A stretch of DNA of 33,577 nt. It comes from Candidatus Berkelbacteria bacterium (GTDB taxonomy: Bacteria; Patescibacteriota; UBA1384; XYA2-FULL-43-10; CAINNR01). Under the pieces are notes generated by a model that saw only the letters and a list, made by a program, of their open reading frames with translations, had not been told where the DNA came from and made no database searches. Location of the stretch: positions 25,686 to 59,262 of the forward strand of contig JAPLVH010000022.1 in NCBI GenBank assembly GCA_026397205.1, read 5' to 3'. The position numbers and the translations under genes were made by a program. Shown here piece by piece: positions 18,516 through 27,065 of the stretch. Within the stretch, counting starts at the first letter, position 1, and the number at the start of each line of letters is the position of its first letter.

Positions 18516-21023
18516 ATGGACAATATCTTTCGAAAATTTTCCGGAAATTTGCGCAAGATTCTGACATTGGCGGAGAAAATCGCCCATGATTCTGGACGAC
18601 CGCTGGAAAGCGAGGATCTGCTTTTGGCCATTGTTTTGTCAAAAGGTACTCTAGCAAATGATATTTTGACTAATTTTGATATTCTGCCGGAGAAAGTCCA
18701 GATTGTCGCCAAATTGGTTTCGAGTCAATCACAAAAGGAGTCCGATCGGGGAATATCAAAAAATGCCAAATCGGTAATCCAAAAAACCTTGAAAATCGCC
18801 AGTGATTTCGGCCACTTAAATGTTGACGCCGAACATTTGCTTTTGGCGCTAATCTCTGATCCAAAATTAAATTCCTACAGCATAATCGAACGAATCGGCG
18901 CCGATCCGAAAAAAATTAAGGAACAAATCGAAGCGATCTTTTCCGAAATTTCAAAGGCCTTCTCGCCTGAGTCGCTGGGAATTCTTGGTGCGACAGGAGG
19001 GATTCCCGGGGTTAATTTCGGCAGTTTAAATGCTGACGATGAATTTTTCGAACCCCAAGGTCGGACGACAACCAAAGAGAGCCAAAAATCTTTAATTGAA
19101 TTATATACCGTTGATTTAACCGCGGCGGCGGAGAGAAATAAACTTGATCCGGTTATCGGACGCGAGTCGGAAATCGAACGGCTGACCCAGATTTTATCGC
19201 GTCGAACGAAAAACAATCCGCTTCTGATCGGCGAACCGGGTGTCGGAAAAACGGCGATAGTCGAGGGTTTGGCGAAAAAAATATCGTCTGGCGATGTTCC
19301 GACGACTTTAATTGGCAAAAAAGTTCTATCACTTGATGTCTCTGGACTTTTGGCCGGTACAATTTACCGCGGACAATTTGAGGCCCGTCTGAAAAATTTG
19401 CTGGCGGAAATTTTAAAGATCGGCAAAGTGATTCTTTTCATTGACGAAATTCACAACACGATCGGCACCGGATCGGCTGATGGCTCACTTGACATCGCGA
19501 ATATGTTAAAGCCGACACTAACTTCTGGTGAAATCAATTTCATCGGTGCGACAACGATCGAGAGTTATCGAAAATATCTGGAAAAAGATCCAGCTTTCGA
19601 GCGACGGTTTCAAGTAATAAAAATCGAAGAACCGACGGTGGAAGATACAATAAAAATTATCCGCGGACTCAAAAGCAAGTACGAAAAACATCACGGAGTC
19701 AAAATCTCTCCGGATGCAATTGAGGCAGCAGCGGTTTTATCGCAAAGATATGTCGCCGATCGATTTCTGCCTGACAAAGCCGTTGATCTAATTGACGAAG
19801 CGGCGGCGGCAACTAATGTCGCTTCGCCCGAGGGAACAAAAATCAGTAAATTGAAGAATAAATTAATCGAAATCCAAACAAAAAAAGATGAATCCGTAGT
19901 AAATGAAAATTATGAAGCAGCAACCAATTTCCGCGAGATTGAAATTAAAATTATTGACGAAATCTCCAAGCTGGAAGCGGGAATTTCCAAAGAGAAACAG
20001 AATTTAATAAGCGCCAGAGACATCGCCAGAGTCGTCGCCAAATCAACTGGGGTAAAAATCGAAAACCTAACTTTGGACGAACGGCAAAAATATCTGGAAC
20101 TTGAATCAAAATTAAAAAAAAATGTCATCGGTCAGGAAGAGGCGATCGGAATAATCGCCAACTCGATTCGCCGAAATCGCGCCGGGGTCTCCGACCCGAA
20201 ACGACCGATCGGATCTTTTTTATTTCTTGGTCCGACCGGCGTCGGCAAGACATATTTAACAAAACAATTGGCAGGTATTTTGTTCGGCTCGGAGGAAAAT
20301 TTGATTCGAATTGATATGTCGGAGTTCGCCGAACGCCACAATGTTTCCCGGCTTGTCGGCGCGCCGGCCGGCTATGTCGGCTATGACGACGGCGGCCAAC
20401 TGACTGACGCAATTCGGCAAAAACCTTATTCAATAATTCTTTTCGACGAAATTGAAAAGGCCCACCCCGATTTCTTCAACATTTTATTGCAAATTTTGGA
20501 TGATGGAATTTTAACTGATGCCAAAGGCCGAGCGGTAAATTTTCGCAACACGATTATTGTTATGACTTCAAATCTTGGGACCAAAGAACTTTCGAGTCAG
20601 CATGACATTGGTTTTGGGGTTGAAGCAAAATCCGATGACAAAATTGCTTACGAAAAAATCAAGGAGAAAGTTCAAGATTCAGTAAAAAAAGAGCTCCGTC
20701 CGGAGTTTGTCAACCGCCTTGATTCGATCGTTGTTTTTCGCTCACTGGCTGAAAGCGCAATCAACAAAATAGTAGAGCTGAATTTGCAAACCCTAGTTAA
20801 GCGATTAAAAAAACAGAATATTGTTCTAAAAATTTCCAAAGAAGTTGTTGCACATTTGGCGAAGGCCGGTTACTCGGATGAATTTGGAGCTCGACCGATT
20901 CGCCGGATAATTTCGGACCAACTTGAAAATCAGATCTCTGAAAGTATAATCTCGGAAAGATTTGTTTCCGGCGACAAAATTTCCGCCAAGGTTCTTGGTG
21001 ATAAAATTATTTTGACCAGATGA
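18516..21023 (+). CDS. clpC: Clp ATPase (ClpC/ClpB type)
   Basis: Two Walker A motifs (GEPGVGKT, GPTGVGKT), Clp_N repeats, VDLIDEAAAA, GFGARPIRR-like C-term. Confidence 0.92.
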   Translation: MDNIFRKFSGNLRKILTLAEKIAHDSGRPLESEDLLLAIVLSKGTLANDILTNFDILPEKVQIVAKLVSSQSQKESDRGISKNAKSVIQKTLKIASDFGHLNVDAEHLLLALISDPKLNSYSIIERIGADPKKIKEQIEAIFSEISKAFSPESLGILGATGGIPGVNFGSLNADDEFFEPQGRTTTKESQKSLIELYTVDLTAAAERNKLDPVIGRESEIERLTQILSRRTKNNPLLIGEPGVGKTAIVEGLAKKISSGDVPTTLIGKKVLSLDVSGLLAGTIYRGQFEARLKNLLAEILKIGKVILFIDEIHNTIGTGSADGSLDIANMLKPTLTSGEINFIGATTIESYRKYLEKDPAFERRFQVIKIEEPTVEDTIKIIRGLKSKYEKHHGVKISPDAIEAAAVLSQRYVADRFLPDKAVDLIDEAAAATNVASPEGTKISKLKNKLIEIQTKKDESVVNENYEAATNFREIEIKIIDEISKLEAGISKEKQNLISARDIARVVAKSTGVKIENLTLDERQKYLELESKLKKNVIGQEEAIGIIANSIRRNRAGVSDPKRPIGSFLFLGPTGVGKTYLTKQLAGILFGSEENLIRIDMSEFAERHNVSRLVGAPAGYVGYDDGGQLTDAIRQKPYSIILFDEIEKAHPDFFNILLQILDDGILTDAKGRAVNFRNTIIVMTSNLGTKELSSQHDIGFGVEAKSDDKIAYEKIKEKVQDSVKKELRPEFVNRLDSIVVFRSLAESAINKIVELNLQTLVKRLKKQNIVLKISKEVVAHLAKAGYSDEFGARPIRRIISDQLENQISESIISERFVSGDKISAKVLGDKIILTR

Positions 21024-21078
21024 AAAATGATTCCAATCATTTTTCATCCCGAGCGAAGTCGAGGGATCTTTCCGATAA
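21014..21078. repeat. Dispersed repeat/hairpin at the clpC-rel junction
   Basis: GAAAAATGATT-CC-AATCATTTTTC inverted repeat followed by ATCCCGAGCGAAGTCGAGGGATC. Confidence 0.7.
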
Positions 21079-22786
21079 AATGATACCGTCATTATTTGAG
21101 GAGAATATAAAACCTTTGGTCTCAAAATTTGCCGCAAACGAGAAAGAAAAAATTGCCGAAGCTTTTCGTTTTGCCAAAAACGCGCACTTGGGGCAAAAAC
21201 GGGTCAGTGGCGAAGATTTTATTATCCACCCAGTATTGGTCGCAAAATCATTCATGGAAGTTGGTGCCGACAGCGAAACCGTAATTGCCGCCCTGCTTCA
21301 TGATGCGATCGAAGACACTTCGGTAACTAAAGATGAGATCAGCAAAAAATTCGGACCAACTGTCGCCGATTTGGTTGATGGTGTAACAAAAATCTCGAGT
21401 ATAAAAGACAAGGAAAAACTTTTACTTTTGGGTTTTGAAGATAAATTTCAAACCCAAATTGACAACTACCGGAAACTTCTGACCAAAATGGCCGGCGACC
21501 CGCGAGTGATCGCAATAAAATTATACGACCGACTTCATAATGTCCAAACTTTGGAGTGGTTGCCGGAAACCAAACGGCAAATTTACGCCAGAGAAACAAT
21601 AGAAATTTACTCCGTCCTGGCCGAACGGCTTGGTTTTGGTGAGTTAAAGGGAAAATTAAACGACCTATGCTTCGAATATGCCTATCCGCAGGAGTATGAT
21701 GTTTTCATACAAAGTATTACGATTCCTCGGCAGGAGCGTGAAAGATATATTACCAAAATTATTATGGAAATCAAAAAGCATTTGTTCGAGAACAAAATCA
21801 AATTTCAAATTTACGGACGGGTGAAAAGAAATTATTCGCTTTACAGCAAATTGAAAACAAAAAATGGCTATCTCGGTTCGATTTATGATTTGGTAGCAAT
21901 TCGAATTATCGCCAGTGATGTTGCTGATTGCTACAAAATTCTTGGTTTAATCCACAAAAAATATCCGCCACTGATTCAAAAATTTCACGATTATATCGCC
22001 AGGCCGAAAGAAAACGGTTACCAATCACTTCACACCGTCGTTTTCGGACCAGAGAAAAAGTCGTTTGAAATCCAAATTCGAACCGAGGAAATGGACAAAA
22101 ATGCCGAATTCGGTGTCGCTTCGCATTGGAATTATAAGGAAAAAACAACTTCAAATTTGTCAGAAAAAATCGGTGCCGACTGGCAGGAAGAGTTATCGGA
22201 CGATGACAAAAATCAAAAATTATTTGCCAATAAAATTTTTGCTTTTACGCCGGTGGGGAAGATTTTTGAACTCCGTCGCGGTGCAACGGTGATTGATTTT
22301 GCTTTTTTAATTCACAGCGATTTGGGATTGTCGTGCGCCGGCGCAAAAATCAATGGTAAAATTGCGCCGATTTCTACCGAACTTTTAACCGGTGATGTTG
22401 TCGAGATATTAAAAAGTCCGCGACCGAATCCGTCGCGCGATTGGCTCCGGATTGCCAAAACCGGTTATGCCAAAACCAAAATTCGAAAATTTTTCGCCGC
22501 TCAAAATCGGCTTGATGATTTGGAAAAGGTTGATGTGTTAAAACCGGTGCAAATTAAAAAACGCCGTCTGACGATCAACCAACAAAATTTCAAAATCACT
22601 TTCGAAAACGGCAACTTTCCCTACCGGCTGGCCAAATGTTGCAATCCTAAAAGTTCCGATGATGTCGTCGGCTACATCACCAGCCAAAAAGAAATTTCAG
22701 TCCACAAATCTACTTGTTCTGCCTGCAAAAAATTTTTACCTGCTCGAATAGTTCAAGCAAATTGGAGCAAAACAAAAATTAGTTGA
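21020..22786 (+). CDS. rel: RelA/SpoT family (p)ppGpp synthetase/hydrolase
   Basis: AALLHDAIEDTSV (HD), AIKLYDRLHNVQTL, YDLVAIRII, KENGYQSLHTVVFGP, TGS and ACT-like C-term; real start may be MIPSLFEENI at ~21080. Confidence 0.93.
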   Translation: MKNDSNHFSSRAKSRDLSDKMIPSLFEENIKPLVSKFAANEKEKIAEAFRFAKNAHLGQKRVSGEDFIIHPVLVAKSFMEVGADSETVIAALLHDAIEDTSVTKDEISKKFGPTVADLVDGVTKISSIKDKEKLLLLGFEDKFQTQIDNYRKLLTKMAGDPRVIAIKLYDRLHNVQTLEWLPETKRQIYARETIEIYSVLAERLGFGELKGKLNDLCFEYAYPQEYDVFIQSITIPRQERERYITKIIMEIKKHLFENKIKFQIYGRVKRNYSLYSKLKTKNGYLGSIYDLVAIRIIASDVADCYKILGLIHKKYPPLIQKFHDYIARPKENGYQSLHTVVFGPEKKSFEIQIRTEEMDKNAEFGVASHWNYKEKTTSNLSEKIGADWQEELSDDDKNQKLFANKIFAFTPVGKIFELRRGATVIDFAFLIHSDLGLSCAGAKINGKIAPISTELLTGDVVEILKSPRPNPSRDWLRIAKTGYAKTKIRKFFAAQNRLDDLEKVDVLKPVQIKKRRLTINQQNFKITFENGNFPYRLAKCCNPKSSDDVVGYITSQKEISVHKSTCSACKKFLPARIVQANWSKTKIS

Positions 22787-22811
22787 CAAATATTACGACT
22801 TTTGATAAGAT
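22783..22811 (+). promoter_or_regulatory. Sigma70-type promoter driving the candidate His leader
   Basis: TTGACA (overlaps the rel stop codon) -N17- TAAGAT. Confidence 0.8.
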
Positions 22812-22821
22812 GATTTTGCAA

Positions 22822-22893
22822 ATGAAAAAATTTCAGATAACAATTAATCACCATCACAATTCTTTTCTTTTCGGGAAAGGATTGTTTTGCTGA
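22822..22893 (+). CDS. Putative His-rich leader peptide (23 aa)
   Basis: MKKFQITINHHHNSFLFGKGLFC*; CAC CAT CAC at 22849-22857; between promoter and terminator. Confidence 0.6.
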   Translation: MKKFQITINHHHNSFLFGKGLFC

Positions 22894-22916
22894 ACGATTA
22901 TTAATCAAGTTCTCAA

Positions 22917-22955
22917 ATCAGCCCCGTCCCGAAAAGGACGGGGCTGATTTTTTTC
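22917..22955 (+). terminator. Intrinsic terminator (candidate attenuator)
   Basis: ATCAGCCCCGTCC-CGAAAA-GGACGGGGCTGAT followed by a T run. Confidence 0.92.
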
Positions 22956-22971
22956 GGCCTACATTACATTG

Positions 22972-23178
22972 ATGGCGGTGACAATCATGGCCCGGATCGC
23001 GATGAAAGTAAAAGCAACTGGATCGAATGTCGCGACCAAAGACGGATGGATCTGCTACCAGTGGCAGTGTCCTTTGTGCAGGAAAGACCACGGCGAATCA
23101 TGCTATCCCGAAGATCTCGACCGGCAAGAACGATGTTGTGACAGATGCGGTCAACCCGTCAGTATTGTCGGTGTCTGA
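22972..23178 (+). CDS. Small zinc-ribbon-like protein, uncharacterised
   Basis: WQCPLCRKDHGESCYPEDLDRQERCCDRCGQPV; two Cys pairs; track ORF begins 22969. Confidence 0.45.
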   Translation: MAVTIMARIAMKVKATGSNVATKDGWICYQWQCPLCRKDHGESCYPEDLDRQERCCDRCGQPVSIVGV

Positions 23179-23257
23179 CCGCAAACCAATGGGGCGGAGA
23201 AATCCGCCCCAACCGCAATTTGACCAAAATCTACCGATTTGCTACCTTATATATAGT

Positions 23258-23323
23258 ATGTCAAAAGAAAAAAGATTATTCCAAAAACCACGTGGAACAC
23301 GAGATATCTTGCCGGAGGAATAA
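23258..23323 (+). pseudogene. hisS: hisS 5' fragment (duplicate of the hisS N-terminus)
   Basis: MSKEKRLFQKPRGTRDILPEE* versus MSNEKRLFQKPRGTRDILPAQ in full hisS at 24320. Confidence 0.9.
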
Positions 23324-23376
23324 GCAATTGCACTACGATAAAAAATCGTATATTTTTTGAGTATCAAGATAGCAAG

Positions 23377-23997
23377 ATGAAAATTACAAGAAAAATAAAT
23401 ATGTCTCCACATATTATTTCAATCGATGATTTTAAGGAAAAGATTGGGGGTTATTCTCCAGAACGAGCGTCTGAATTTCATGCGGAATCAGCAAAATTGG
23501 CGGACATAGAGTTTGGTGGGGCGGTAAAAAATACAGCAAATGGCAAAGTTATTTTTCTAGCCGGAGGAAGTGCCTCAGGAAAAACAGAATATTTACACAC
23601 TCATTTGGTTGATGAAGACGCGGTTATCTTTGATAGCACGTTGTCCAGTCAAGAAGGTGCTAGAATTAAAATTGGAAAAGCAAAAAAATACAACAAGAAT
23701 ATTGAGTTACATTTTGTAATCCCCGATGATGTCAAAAGAGCATTTACTGCTTTTTTGGGCAGAGATAGAAAATTCAACGATGCAGTATTCTATAATACTC
23801 ATAGCGATTCAAGATCTACTTTGCTCTGGGTTGCTAATAACTACAGTGAAATCACAATCAAGGTAATTGAAAGCTACTACAGAAAAGACAAATTAAAATA
23901 TAAGGAAATTGAATTAAAAAACAAGGAAGAAACACTTGAATATATTAAGTCAATTCAGTATAATACAAAAGAGATAATAAAGAAAGTGATATCATGA
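23377..23997 (+). CDS. Zeta-toxin-like P-loop kinase
   Basis: KVIFLAGGSASGKTEYL Walker A, AVIFDSTLSS; 4-nt ATGA overlap with next gene. Confidence 0.65.
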   Translation: MKITRKINMSPHIISIDDFKEKIGGYSPERASEFHAESAKLADIEFGGAVKNTANGKVIFLAGGSASGKTEYLHTHLVDEDAVIFDSTLSSQEGARIKIGKAKKYNKNIELHFVIPDDVKRAFTAFLGRDRKFNDAVFYNTHSDSRSTLLWVANNYSEITIKVIESYYRKDKLKYKEIELKNKEETLEYIKSIQYNTKEIIKKVIS

Positions 23998-24272
23998 CAA
24001 AAAAAGACCTTCATCCAAAAAATCCTAACAACCAATACCTTAAGGCTTATTCTGATGCAGTAAAACAAGGTCAAAAAATTCAGCAAGTAATTCCACACAG
24101 CAATGGTTGGGCAGTCAAAAAAGTATCTTCAGATAAAGCGTCTGGGGTTTTTAAAAATAAAGATCTCGCAATTTCAAGGGCTTGTAAAATTGCTAAAAAC
24201 CAAAGATCTGATGTTTTGATTCATAATAAATCCGGCAAAATATCAAAAAGAATTCCCTGTCGAGTTAGATAA
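23994..24272 (+). CDS. DUF2188-like small protein
   Basis: IQQVIPHSNGWAVKKVSSDKASGVFKNKDLAISRACKIAKNQRSDVLIHNKSGKI. Confidence 0.7.
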   Translation: MTKKDLHPKNPNNQYLKAYSDAVKQGQKIQQVIPHSNGWAVKKVSSDKASGVFKNKDLAISRACKIAKNQRSDVLIHNKSGKISKRIPCRVR

Positions 24273-24319
24273 TTTCTGAATTTTTATTTCTGAGTTAAAT
24301 TCAATAGATCTATTATAGT

Positions 24320-25621
24320 ATGTCAAACGAAAAAAGATTATTCCAAAAACCACGAGGGACACGAGATATTTTGCCGGCGCAGCAGTCAGCTTGGCGGTTT
24401 TTCGAGTTGTCGGCGGAAAATGTTTTATTCGGACTCGGATTTTCCAAAATTGATACACCGATTTTTGAAGATCGGCAAATTTTCGAACGCTCTGCCGGTG
24501 CCGGCACAGACATTGTCGAAAAAGAATTATTTTCGATCGAGTCGCGGCGTGACGACGAAGAAAATTCTTATGTCTTGCGCCCTGAGGGAACCGCCGGAGT
24601 TGTTAGAGCTTATATTGAAAATGGAATGATGTCATGGCCACAGCCGGTTCGATTATTTTATTTCGGTCCGATGTTTCGTTATGAGCGGCCACAAGCCGGT
24701 AGGTTTCGCGAACATCGTCAACTCGGTTTAGAAATTATCGGTGATGCATCAGCTGAGTCGGACTTTTTGTCAATTTTTGCCGCAATAGAGATTCTAAAAA
24801 AGTTGTCATTTAACAATATCACACTGGCTATTAATTCCATCGGTTGCCCAAAGTGCCGACCAAAATTCATCGACGGGCTGAAAAAATATTACTCCGCAAA
24901 ACTAGAAAACCTTTGTGAGGATTGCCGCCGCCGATACGAATCAAACCCGCTTCGACTTTTGGACTGCAAAAATAGTCAGTGTCAGAGTGCTAAAAACGAA
25001 ACACCAAAATTCGTCAATTTTCTTGATGACGAATGCAAGGAACATTTCGCCGATTTGAAAATTATGCTTGATGATTTTGGAATCAAATACACCATTGACA
25101 ATTCTTTGGTCCGCGGATTCGATTATTACACCAAAACGGTTTTTGAAATTTCTGCTGGCACTGATGCCAAAAGAGTAAATACTTTTGTCGGTGGCGGGCG
25201 GTACGATGGACTGGTTGAAACTTTAGGCGGCGCAAAAACTCCGGCTGTCGGTTTTGGCATGGGCGCCGATCGCGTCGTCGCCGAAATAATTTCATCTGGA
25301 GTTAAAATTCCCAAGCCACTTGGTGTCGAAATTTATTTGATTTGTTTTGATAATTCGGCAAAAGAAATGGCAATGAAAGTTTACCGGCAAATTGATGATG
25401 CCGAAATTAATATCTTCTATTTGCCTTCTGATGATTCATTATCCAACCAGCTAAAATCTGCCGCCAAAATCGGCGCCGAATTTGCAATAATTATTGGCGA
25501 AAATGAAGTTAAGGGAAATCAAATTGTTTTGCGGGATCTAGAAAAAAGTACACAAGAAATTATAAAATTTGATGATATAATACCGTTGATAAGTAAAAGA
25601 TTGCTTCGTTCCTCGCAATGA
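24320..25621 (+). CDS. hisS: Histidyl-tRNA synthetase
   Basis: FQKPRGTRDILP, RYERPQAGRFREHRQLGLEIIG, LVRGFDYYTKTVFEI, GGGRYDGLVE. Confidence 0.95.
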   Translation: MSNEKRLFQKPRGTRDILPAQQSAWRFFELSAENVLFGLGFSKIDTPIFEDRQIFERSAGAGTDIVEKELFSIESRRDDEENSYVLRPEGTAGVVRAYIENGMMSWPQPVRLFYFGPMFRYERPQAGRFREHRQLGLEIIGDASAESDFLSIFAAIEILKKLSFNNITLAINSIGCPKCRPKFIDGLKKYYSAKLENLCEDCRRRYESNPLRLLDCKNSQCQSAKNETPKFVNFLDDECKEHFADLKIMLDDFGIKYTIDNSLVRGFDYYTKTVFEISAGTDAKRVNTFVGGGRYDGLVETLGGAKTPAVGFGMGADRVVAEIISSGVKIPKPLGVEIYLICFDNSAKEMAMKVYRQIDDAEINIFYLPSDDSLSNQLKSAAKIGAEFAIIIGENEVKGNQIVLRDLEKSTQEIIKFDDIIPLISKRLLRSSQ

Positions 25622-25622
25622 C
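25599..25622. repeat. Half-copy of the GTCATTGCGAGG palindromic repeat at the hisS 3' end
   Basis: GATTGCTTCGTTCCTCGCAATGAC; supplies the hisS stop codon. Confidence 0.75.
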
Positions 25623-25637
25623 AAAACGCCTGAAAAA

Positions 25638-26945
25638 ATGAAATTAAAAATTGAAAAACTTGTCTCTGATGGTTTTGGTCTCGCGCATGCACCCGATGGT
25701 CGGGTGATTTTTATAAAAAAAACCTCTCCCGGTGATGTTGTAAATGCTGAAATTTACAAAAAACAAAAGGATTTTGCTTTTGCCAAAGTTGAAAAAATTA
25801 TTTCGCCGTCTTGTGATCGAATCCTGCCAAAATGTCAGTATTTTGAACCCTGCGGTGGTTGCGATTATCAAATGCTGTCCTCGCAAAATCAACTAAAATA
25901 CAAAAACGAAATTGTTGCCGAAATTTTACACCGGGCAAAAGTTGATGCTAAACCAGAAAAGATCATCGCCGGATCAAATCAAGAACTTGGGTACCGAAAT
26001 TCCATTCGATTTATTTTTGAAATCGATGACAAAAATCATATTCATTTAGGTCGTCATAATTATTTGGATGAAAGAAAATTTGTCATCGTTGATAAATGTC
26101 TTCTGGCTTCGGAAAAAGTTAATGAAATCGCCCAAGCGATTCGTGACACGATAAACGAAAGTGATGGTGAAAAATCGTCGTTCTGGCAACTGAAAATTCG
26201 CCAAGGTTTTGCCACCAATGAAATTATGGTTGAAATAATTACTTCAACCGAAAATCTGCCTGTCAAAAAAGAATTGATTGATGAATTAAAAAAATTCCCG
26301 GAAATAAAATCAATTTATCAAACAATTGCCAGCGGAAAATCGCTCAAACATTTGCAACGACGACTTTTGTTTGGCTCATCGCTGATTCACGAAAAAATCG
26401 GCGGTTTTATTTTTCAAATTTCACCCGAGTCGTTTTTCCAAACAAATTCTCTCGGTGTCAAAACTTTATACGACAAAATCAAAGAGTTTGCCGACATAAA
26501 ATTTGGCGACGAAGTAGTTGATTTATTTTGTGGCACCGGTTCGATTGGAATTTATTTGTCAACTTTGGCAAAAAAAGTTGTCGGCGTCGAAATTGTGCCG
26601 GAAGCAATTCGCGACGCCCGCGACAATGCCCGACTTAATAAAATTTCAAATTGCGAATTTATCATTAGAGATTCGACAAAATGGATTAAGCAAAATATAA
26701 ATAAAAAAATCGACAAAATAATTGTTGATCCACCGCGCGCCGGCCTTTCCAAAGATTTAATTTTTGACCTTTGCCTTTTGAATTTTGACTTAATTGTCTA
26801 TGTTTCCTGCAACCCTGCAACTTTCGCCCGCGATCTAAAAATTTTCGAAAGTAGGGGAGTTGTTGCCACGAATATCCAACCAATTGATATGTTCCCACAG
26901 ACACATCATATCGAGATAGTAAGTAAGCTGACGAAAATAAAATAA
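25638..26945 (+). CDS. TrmA/RumA-family (RlmD-like) 23S rRNA/tRNA uracil-5-methyltransferase
   Basis: TRAM-like N-term, CGGCDYQMLS, DLFCGTGSIGIYLS, IIVDPPRAGLSKD, YVSCNPATFARDL, MFPQTHHIEIV. Confidence 0.93.
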   Translation: MKLKIEKLVSDGFGLAHAPDGRVIFIKKTSPGDVVNAEIYKKQKDFAFAKVEKIISPSCDRILPKCQYFEPCGGCDYQMLSSQNQLKYKNEIVAEILHRAKVDAKPEKIIAGSNQELGYRNSIRFIFEIDDKNHIHLGRHNYLDERKFVIVDKCLLASEKVNEIAQAIRDTINESDGEKSSFWQLKIRQGFATNEIMVEIITSTENLPVKKELIDELKKFPEIKSIYQTIASGKSLKHLQRRLLFGSSLIHEKIGGFIFQISPESFFQTNSLGVKTLYDKIKEFADIKFGDEVVDLFCGTGSIGIYLSTLAKKVVGVEIVPEAIRDARDNARLNKISNCEFIIRDSTKWIKQNINKKIDKIIVDPPRAGLSKDLIFDLCLLNFDLIVYVSCNPATFARDLKIFESRGVVATNIQPIDMFPQTHHIEIVSKLTKIK

Positions 26946-26987
26946 TCCACGAATATTAATACGCATATCCCGCGAAGCTTCAGCGAA

Positions 26988-27050
26988 GTTGGACAAACCC
27001 ATCATATTGAAATCGTTGGACTTTTAAAAAAACCGGCACTTGAAGTAAAT
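26988..27050 (+). pseudogene. 3' remnant of a second RumA-type methyltransferase gene
   Basis: Translates as VGQTHHIEIVGLLKKP, matching the C-terminal PQTHHIEIV of the adjacent full gene. Confidence 0.7.
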
Positions 27051-27056
27051 GCCGGA
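27024..27056 (-). terminator. Intrinsic terminator for the minus-strand ORF 27066-27545
   Basis: Minus: CCGGCA-N11-TGCCGG-TTTTTTT. Confidence 0.75.
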
Positions 27057-27065
27057 AAATGAATT

